DNA of 64,000 nt from CAMDKS01 sp964402975 (GTDB lineage: Bacteria; Bdellovibrionota_B; Oligoflexia; Oligoflexales; RGVZ01), in assembly GCA_964402975.1 (NCBI GenBank), contig CAYOEM010000002.1, positions 124,001-188,000 on the forward strand. The letters run 5' to 3'. Both the position numbers and the translations under genes were made by a program. Below, piece after piece: positions 53,101 through 62,100 of this stretch. The number at the start of each line of letters is the position of its first letter. The first letter of the stretch is position 1. A model generated the notes under the pieces. That model was given only the letters and a program-made list of their open reading frames with translations, did not search any database and was not told the origin of the DNA.

Positions 53101-56100
53101 GCACCTGCTTGTGCCTTTTCATCAATGTTTAAGAAGTAGTTTGCGGCATCGCCGGTCCATTGGAAGGTACCTGCTGTCAACTGTGCCGCAACCGTCTGAC
53201 GATTGATGCTGCTCGCGGCCTGACCAAACCTGACGTTACCAGCGATGTCTTCTAGTCTAACGCATAGATACCATATACCATCCGAGTTCAAGTTCGAGAT
53301 CTTCGGCATCGCGCCGTAAGTTATAGTCCCATCACAGGTGGTGTTTTTCGTCACAGCATAAGTTATTGGGTTGGTTGTGGCATCAGCACCAGAGCTATTT
53401 AACGTGTTACCCACATCACTGGTCGTTACGGTCGTATTGTTAACAGCAGTGACAGGTACGTTTATACTCGTAAATACAGGGAGCGTTCTATCTATGATGA
53501 TATTGTTAGACACGGAGTACCCTACGTTTCCGGCGAGGTCTACTATGCGCATACAGACCCGGTAGGTGCCTTCCGCTAAACTCGCCATTCCAGCCGAGGA
53601 CGGGGTCGGGATTGTGGTGCTCATACCTGTCACTGAAGCGTCACAGGCTGTAGCAAGCGGAATGACTGCATACTGCGGAACGTCTGTCGATAAGAGGGTT
53701 TCAGCGCCCACGGCTGCCGCCACGAGATCAGTGGTTAGACTCTTCTCACCATCGTTTATGTAACCCCCGACTGCAGCATTGGCCAAAGCAGCCGTTGCGG
53801 TTGGAGCAACTGTATCTATTGTGATGCTGCGGTTTGATAGGGCATTTGCGCCAGTCGTTGGAACACCTGCGTTACTCGCCGCAGTGCCAGTTGTACCTGT
53901 ATTGTCTACAATAGACGAGATATTAGTGAATGGAGTGGCATTGTCGGCATTCAAGATCACGCCACTAGCAGTGCCAGAGGCATCACCAGCTGTAATCGTG
54001 TATGAAGCTGCCACTGTGACACTACCAGAGCCGTTATTGTTGTAGGTATTTGGCGTCAAAGCTGCGGTTCTTGTAACGTTTCCTGTGCCGCGTATATTTA
54101 GGTTCATTGTGGGTGAACCACTCACGGTAAGATTAAACGAACTGCGATTAAAGTTGCCGGCATCTTTTGTAAATACTATCGAGATAGGAATGTTTGCCTG
54201 AGCCGTAGCACCGCAGAACCCAACGCGGCAATTACTATTTGCAGCTACTGATGATGTGATGCTTGCGACATACGGAGCCTGCTGATCCCAGCGAATATTC
54301 AAATCCGACGTGGAGCTATTTGATGCTCGGTCGGTAACCGTTAGACGTACGGTTACCGTACCCCAGTTCGTGTTTGGAACACTAGGTGTGCTACAACCGG
54401 TTGCAGAAATTGAGGTGTCTTTGGCAGTTGCCGCAGTGAAACTTGCCCCCGTACAACGTCCATCGGGGCTACTGACGTAGGACCATGCGTAAGTCATATT
54501 TGCAACAGCATCTATGTTATCACTGACGTTCGGAGCAGCTGCGTGAGCTGAATTGACTGTCACTTGGGACATCGCTGCAATCGTTGGGGCAGCTGTGTCT
54601 TTGGTCCATGATCGCGAGGTAGGCGATCCTACATCTTGCACGTTACCTGCTTCGTCTCTACCAAGTACACATAGCGTGTACTGGCCATCGGTGAGAGGTA
54701 ATGTATCAGTGATACGCGTACCGACTGCTCTAAATGCCGAGTAGCCTCCAATCGCCGCTGGACATGTGGACCCGCTCACGATGGCGTACGCATAGTGTGT
54801 CACCAATGCTGGATTATTAGTGTCATCAATTAACACGCCCGGACTCGCCAGACTCGTCAGATTAGAGTAGGTATTAGCAGCCGGCAATCCGCTGTTAATT
54901 CTCGCTGAGGTAGCCGAGCTTTTCCAAGTAAATGCTTTGGATACGAGTGTTGATTGGTTTTGAGAACTATCTGTAACTCTAGCCCTCAAAGTATAAGCGG
55001 CACCATCCACAAAGCTGCCATCGGCAATTTCGTACTTCCACGACGTTGTGCCAGTTGCCTGCAGCCAGGTCTCAGTGGTGCTCCAGCCACTACCTGTCCA
55101 GTATTGGCTATTGCTGGTTCTCTGAAGTGTTATGTCCACTCTATTGACACCAGAGGTCGCGTCACTAGCGGTTCCTTGAAACACTGTTGTTGTCGACGTG
55201 TTGACAGTGGCCGTATGGGTCGCAGGGGTGACGGGGCCAATATAAGTGACACTAGATGCAGGGACTGAGATCGCTGCTGTTGGTGCCACGTTGTCGACAA
55301 CTAGTTTATAAGTTGCATCGCTTGAAGCGGTACGCCGCGGCGTACCAGGAGCTGTGCCCGTATAACCATTCGCTCGAACACAGATGTAAAACGTGCCATT
55401 TTGGTTACCCGGGAAGTTCGCAGACGTTGCGGTTGTCGCGCTTGCGATTGGTGTCGGAACTTCGCATGCCGTAGTCGTACCATAGGTTACTGTATAGTCC
55501 CGTGCACCAAGAGAGGATCCCCAGCTAAATAAAGGCCCTGTGCCTGGGTTTATGACATCTTTTACTGTACTGTCGGATGCTGGCGTACCCACCGCAAATG
55601 TGCCTGGATTTACAGTTCCGCTAATAGTCTGTTGTGCTAGTACAGTATTTCCACTGAGGGTTGACGTCGAACCCAAAGTAAGAGTCGGCGAGTTGGCCTG
55701 ACTATCATTATAGTAGACTGTATCATTTGCCGCACCAGAGGCGATCGTTCTTTGGCCAGAAGTGATTGGAGTCTGACAGGTCGCGTCTGAATAGAACTTA
55801 CCGTTAGCGATGGGACTAGTGCTCGACAGATTTACAGTTGAACTGGCTGTTGTGGGCGTATCATTTTGCCACTTATCTTGAAATTTGTAAGTAATAGCAG
55901 CACAGTTTGGCGTCTCAGCACCGGTACCAGCGGCGAAAACTGTGAACGCACTCGAGGTAATAGCAAAGCGTTTAGTAGGACCAGCAGTAATTTGTCCAGT
56001 TCTAGAACTGGTCAAAGATCCGAGTGTTGCACTGATAGTGGCGCCATTGGCAGCCGTTACACCGCGGTTTGCATACCAGACATCTACGGAATTAGCGTCT

Positions 56101-59100
56101 TTAGCTATGAATGCGGTACGTGTTCCATTGGATCCAGCTAATGGAGTGGTGTGGAAGGTGCCGGTATTCATAGAGGAACCGTCACCACCGGCCTGCGCAA
56201 GTTGACAGTTCGCAAGTGAATCGTAGAATTCACCGAAACCGCCCGTAGACTGGAATGTGATCCCAGTAGCAGCCGTTACATTGACTGGGTTGTTGGCGTT
56301 GTCTTGAGCCTGCAATGTAAACTTTTGGCAAGCTTCCGTATTTTGGTTAATGGTCGCTGGCGACGATAACCAGACGAATTTTTGGATGGCACCTGGTTTC
56401 ACAGTATATTGGCCACTGGTAAACGACGTACAGCCACCGACGTTTGGCAACCCAGAACAGTCAGCTGTCACCGTACCAAAGCCTTGCAGTGTCGGCCTCA
56501 GAACCGTTGTAAAGCCGGATGATGGTGTTAGTTTGCCACTGAGCTGGTCTGAGCCCGTCCACGACACGCTGAAGGTATTGCCTTTCCAGTTGCCGAAGCC
56601 ATCAAACATATGGGCGTAAAGAGTCAAGTTAGCATCGGTCGTAACGTCTTGAGAGGTTGTTACTTCCTGAGCAGCATTGTAACTGATGTCGGTCGTGACC
56701 CTCACATAACCGTGATTGGTATTTGCAACAGGCGTCAAAGTGGCTGTCGTTGTAAGATTGGAAGTTCCACCTGTGACTCGCAGAACTGGGGATTCCCCTG
56801 TGCGGTACAGGAAGAAGTCATTGCCAGAAGTGTAGGAACCATTGTTGATCGTTCCAGATGTTCGGCTAGTAGCAACTGGATCAAAGACGCTCGCGTTTTT
56901 AGGATTTGAAATACTTGGGCTTGCATTTGTCCAGGTAAACGCCAAGCTTTCACTGGGGTGATTCAGCACTACGTTGCCAAATGTGTCTAGCGCTCTCACC
57001 GTCACAGCAAATCCTACACCCGCTTGCGGCGACGAGGGCGCTGTTATTGCAAATGAGCTCGCCAGGGCGTTGGAAACGGCAATCGACTGGGGAGAACTTG
57101 CTCGAGTTGAGCCACCAGCTCCACCGATTCCGGAAACTGGTGGGCTGTAGTTATCCTGAACAGCGAACGACACGGTCTCCGCCTTCCTGAAGGTGACATT
57201 TAGGGATTCTGATACGCCATTGCTGAAGTTAATACTGTTTGCGACTGTCGATGGGTAGGTAGGCGCAGGGGATGCGCTAGCTCCGCTCCAAGAGAATGCT
57301 TGAGCTCTTAATGCCGTATCGATATTTCTTGCGACGTTATTTGCACGATCCCGAGCAGTAATAGTAAACGGCTGCGCATTACCCGCCACATGTCCACCGA
57401 TAGTGGACATACTGTAGCTATAGACCATGTCAATACTTGGCGCGAATGTATGATACGTCAGACCCCATTTGGTCGTCTGGTTGGCGATCGAGTATGATAC
57501 GATGTGATTACCAACGCGGTGGAAAAGTCCTGGGACGGTAATACCAGCTGAGTTTGAGACGTCAACGATTAGGTCGTTATTGGCATTTTTTGTAAGGCTA
57601 CTTGGAGTTTGCTCAAGCCAGCCCTTATTGGCACCTCCAGCAGTTCCATCGATTAAATCCACTTGCAGGACTTCAGTGGCATTGCCGGCTCTTTGGTTTT
57701 TATACTGGTCGTAAGGTCTAATCGCCATTGTAAAGCGATCAGTTGCAGATGCAAGAATGGACGCAGGGCTTCCCGACGTACCCGTACAAGAATCGCCAAC
57801 CGCAATTGCACCACCAGTATCTTTGGTGCAGCTTAGTTGGTACGTTAAGCTCGTGCCTGCGGAAACAGTCGTTGTCGACAAGTTATTTGAAGAAACAGCT
57901 GGCGACTGGTCATCTCTCAGGTTAATTGTCAAACCAGTTTCTGCCTTTGTAAATGCCCATCGAATTGTGGCTGTACCAGCATTGAATCTAGCAGAAAGTT
58001 TTCCCAGTCCAGCTGCCGGACTTGTGGCTGGTGCGGTCAAATCCGGTGCCACGTGAGAACTGAGCAAGTTAGTTCCGTCTGTCCACGTAAACGTTAAGCT
58101 GTTAAGGTCTGAGTCAGCCCCAATGATCGTCGCTCCTGAGTTGTCAACAGCAGTTACAGAAACAGTGGCATCCTGACCAGCAACAGCTGTCGATGGCGCT
58201 GTTACAAGGTATTCTTTGACCGTCTTTCTGGACGTAGCAGCGAACATCATGGTCGAGAAGCCAGAGGCTAAGAATGGCTTACTGTTCGCGTCGGTCGCTC
58301 TAACAAAGAAGCTCTGACCACCGATGTCAACGGCCAACGCACTTACCGTAACACTATCGCTATTAGTAATAACCGGGCTTAAACACGTTGTGCCATTGGC
58401 TGGCGATGCTGTCGCCGAGCAAATCAACGACCTCCCTGCCGCCGTCGTACCGTCAGATTGAACCAATGATAGATTCACCGTCTGGCTAGTCGAGGTGACT
58501 GGGTTACCAAAGATATCTCGGGCATAGACCGTTACGTCAAACCTGTTACCACCAGCATTTGCATAGGTATTAGTAGACCCAGGGGCCGACCAAGCTTGAG
58601 TGCTATTGGCTTGCGGGCTACTGGAGAGGCCGGTGATGGCAGTTACATAATGATCCAGTGTCTTAGCCGCAACTGAAGCGAGTTTTAGGCCGCTGCCCCC
58701 AATCGTGATACCAGACTGGAGTGGGTCACTATAGGTTACAGACAACAGCGGCAATGTGGCACCGAAGGTGCCAGCTTTATAAACTTTTCCAAAGAAGTTC
58801 GAGCAACCAGCCGCAAACTGAACCGCACGAGCTCCCGCAGCAGCGCCACTGTAGCTGCCACCACCGAGAGTCGACAGATCAAGGGCGATTTTTTCGGCTG
58901 TATTGGTAATGTTAATTGCAGCGAACGTCAGCGTTAGCGAGGCATCTGGGTTGGTGATGGTGTTGTTATTGCCATCGACCACAGTCTGCGTAATAACCTG
59001 GTTTTTGCTATCCCGCATACAGATCTTAAGCGGGATTTCATCGCCGGCCGTCACAGCAGCGCCTTCCAATGGACTGGACGCATGCTCAATGGAGAACGAT

Positions 59101-62100
59101 GCCAGAGGCGCTGACTTGACGCCGATGTCACCCGTTTTATCATCAATACAGCCCGTAATCGACGTCGAGCAGGTCGCAAAAATTTTACCAGTACCGGTAG
59201 CGGCCGGTGTCACGGTCGTGAATGTACCCGTTGTTGGGCTGACGTTGGCGCTGAGCGCTCCAGACCCAGACCAAGCCAAACTAGTTGAATTGCCTTTATA
59301 GTTACCGTAAGCATCAAACATGTGGGCATAGAGATTCAGAGTCTGGTTATTACTGAAGGTAAGAGCTTGTTCACTCATGTTGTTAGCATCACTGAACGTA
59401 TCAGATTTGGCTATTTTTACATAAGACAACGCTGCAGCCGGCTGGGTCGTAAAGTTTAGTGTCTTGCTGAGAGCCGTGCCAAGCTTCGTGCCAGATGTTA
59501 CCGACCCGCTAACGCTCAATGTTGAAACTTCCTGCGGGGTCAGCGAGTAAAGGTTTGAACGGTAAAGTTTAAATGGCGCACCTGACGTGCTGAACACACC
59601 ATTCGTGAACGTTGCCGACACTGGGTTGGTCGCTGGCAGACCTGGGCTAAACACGGTTGCCGTTTTGGGGTTGGTAATACTATTACTTGCGCCACTCCAG
59701 CTAAATGTCAGAGTGTCTGCAGTCCAGCTCGTTGCTGGGTTGAGGTAATCGTCAAGAGCAGTCACCGTTACATCAAATCCAGAACCAGCCGCAGGCGTCG
59801 TTGAATTAGATGACACCGCATATTGACTTGGTTTAGCGTGGGTAACGGTTCTATTGCCGCCGGTGTAGGTCCAACGATAGGGGTTTCCTAATTCGCCGCC
59901 ATTTCCTGCCGTACCGTTGTAGTTGTCTTTGAACATGAACTGTTGTTGGATTAGGATTTCGGCTTTGTAGAACGTCAGCGTCATATTTCCGGTCGTACCG
60001 GAGTCACTAAATGTCAGCGTAGCAGGGTACGTTGGTCCTGTGTTGCCAGTTGGTACCCCGGGGAGAACTGGAGCTTGACCGTTCGGTGCAACCCCAACGC
60101 CTGTCCAAGAATAAGATTGCTGGTTTAACGCAGCGCCAATATTGGTCACAGGGTTACCTGCATTATCTCGCGCTACGATAGAAACCGTGTACGGGAAACC
60201 CGCCGTAATAGTCGTGTCGTTAAAGCCAGAAATAGAGTATCCAGCTACCGAGTCAATGGTTGGAGAGTAGGTATGGTAAACAGATGAATACAGACCGTCG
60301 ACGGTGGCGCCTACCGCTGCGATGCCGATTGATACAGTTTGCGCAGCAGAGCGGCGGAATAGATTGGGTACCGTCGTTTGGTTAACGCCACTCATGGGCA
60401 CTACCAAGTTATTTTCTGGCCAGGATTCACTAAGCACAAGTGGGTGTTGTTCGATCCTACCAACTGCAGCAGCACCGCTAACACGTGTCACCTGCAGTTG
60501 AGGGTTGGCAGTGATCGTTTTCGGGTTTTTATATTGGTCATAGACTTTAATCGTGAGACTATACTTGTCGGCTGCTGATCCCGTCATTGCCACTGGTGAG
60601 CCGCTAGTACCCGTACAGTCGCTACTATCGCTGGCACGACTACAAGTGAGCTCGTACCAGGTCTGACCACCCACACCCACATCAGTAGTCGACGATGTGT
60701 TTGATGTAACCGAAGTCGATTGGTTATCGGCGACATTGATCTTAAGGCCCGTTTCGACCTTCGTGAGAGTGATTTTTCGACTTGCACTACCACCGCTAAA
60801 GCTCAACGCACCAGGGCTAACGCCGGCTGGAGCCTGACCACCAGGAGCTGTGTGTGTCGAAAGGGCAAGTTTGGTGGGTGTCGCACCGTCGAGCCAGCTA
60901 AATGATAATCCGCTGAGGGCTGCATCTGCGCCCTGGACGTTGGCGCCTGTCGCGTCTTTTGCTACAATACCAACTGTAAATTCGCTACCAGCAGGGACAC
61001 TGCTTGGTGCAGTAACTACGTATTGGGCTACAGTCTTTTCACTAGAAACTGCGTAAGCGGCCGAGTTGACAACATCCAACACTGAACCAATACCGCCAGA
61101 CGACGCATAAGGATAGAACGTAAACCCGCCCACATCAATTGCAAGGTTACTAAACGTGATATCTGATCCAGTTAAAGTCTGGGTCAAACACGACGTGTCA
61201 CCGTAGGTTTTACCCGGACAGATCAGCGTCCGTGTTCTCGGGTTCACCCTGTCGGCCGCATAGGTGGAGAGAGTAATAGATTGGCCGGAAACCGTCACAG
61301 AGTTACCATAGAGGTCTTCTGCAAAGACGCGAACATCAAACTTGCTGCCGCCGTCTTTGGCGTAAACATTTGGACCAGGTATGCCCCAGGCAGGGACGCT
61401 ATTAGCTTGTGGCGTGCTCGCCGCATTCATGACAATGGGCCGGAAGTGATCAAGACCAAGTGGCGTAACCGCCTGGACTTTAAGACCAGTACCCAAAACA
61501 GTAATACCGCCCTGTAGCGTTGCTGTATGGGTAATATTCAATAGAGCGGCACTGTTGTAGGTATTGGTAGCGAATAGTTTAGCGTTAAAGGCCGCACAGC
61601 CCTGAATGAACGGCAGATTGACAGCACCAGACGTAAATCTGTTGGCCGTGTAAGAAGCCCCTGTGCCGGTTGAATAGTCGATCGTTAATTGTCCTACGCT
61701 CTTAACGTTTAGATCTGAGAACGTCAGAGGCAGCGACACGGGTGTGCCCACAGTGCCCGCTTGGGTTCTTAAGACGCCATTGACATAGACATCTTGCGTG
61801 ATGCGTTGACCAGCGCCGTCAACCATACAGACGCGCATCGGAATCTCTGTTCCCGCAGGCACCGTGCCGCCTTCGGCAAGGATTCCAGTGCCCGTATGTT
61901 CAATAACGAACGATTTCAGAGGCGACGCGCCCACACTGACAATACCCGTGGTGTCTTGCTTACAGTTCGCATTGAGTGCCGTACAGCTTGCAGTAACAAA
62001 GCCTGTACCCACTTCCGTCGCTGTCAGGGTCGTGACGGCCGCCGAGGTTGGCGTCATTTTATTAGCGAGTTTATCCGTACCAGACCAGGATACAGGTGAC

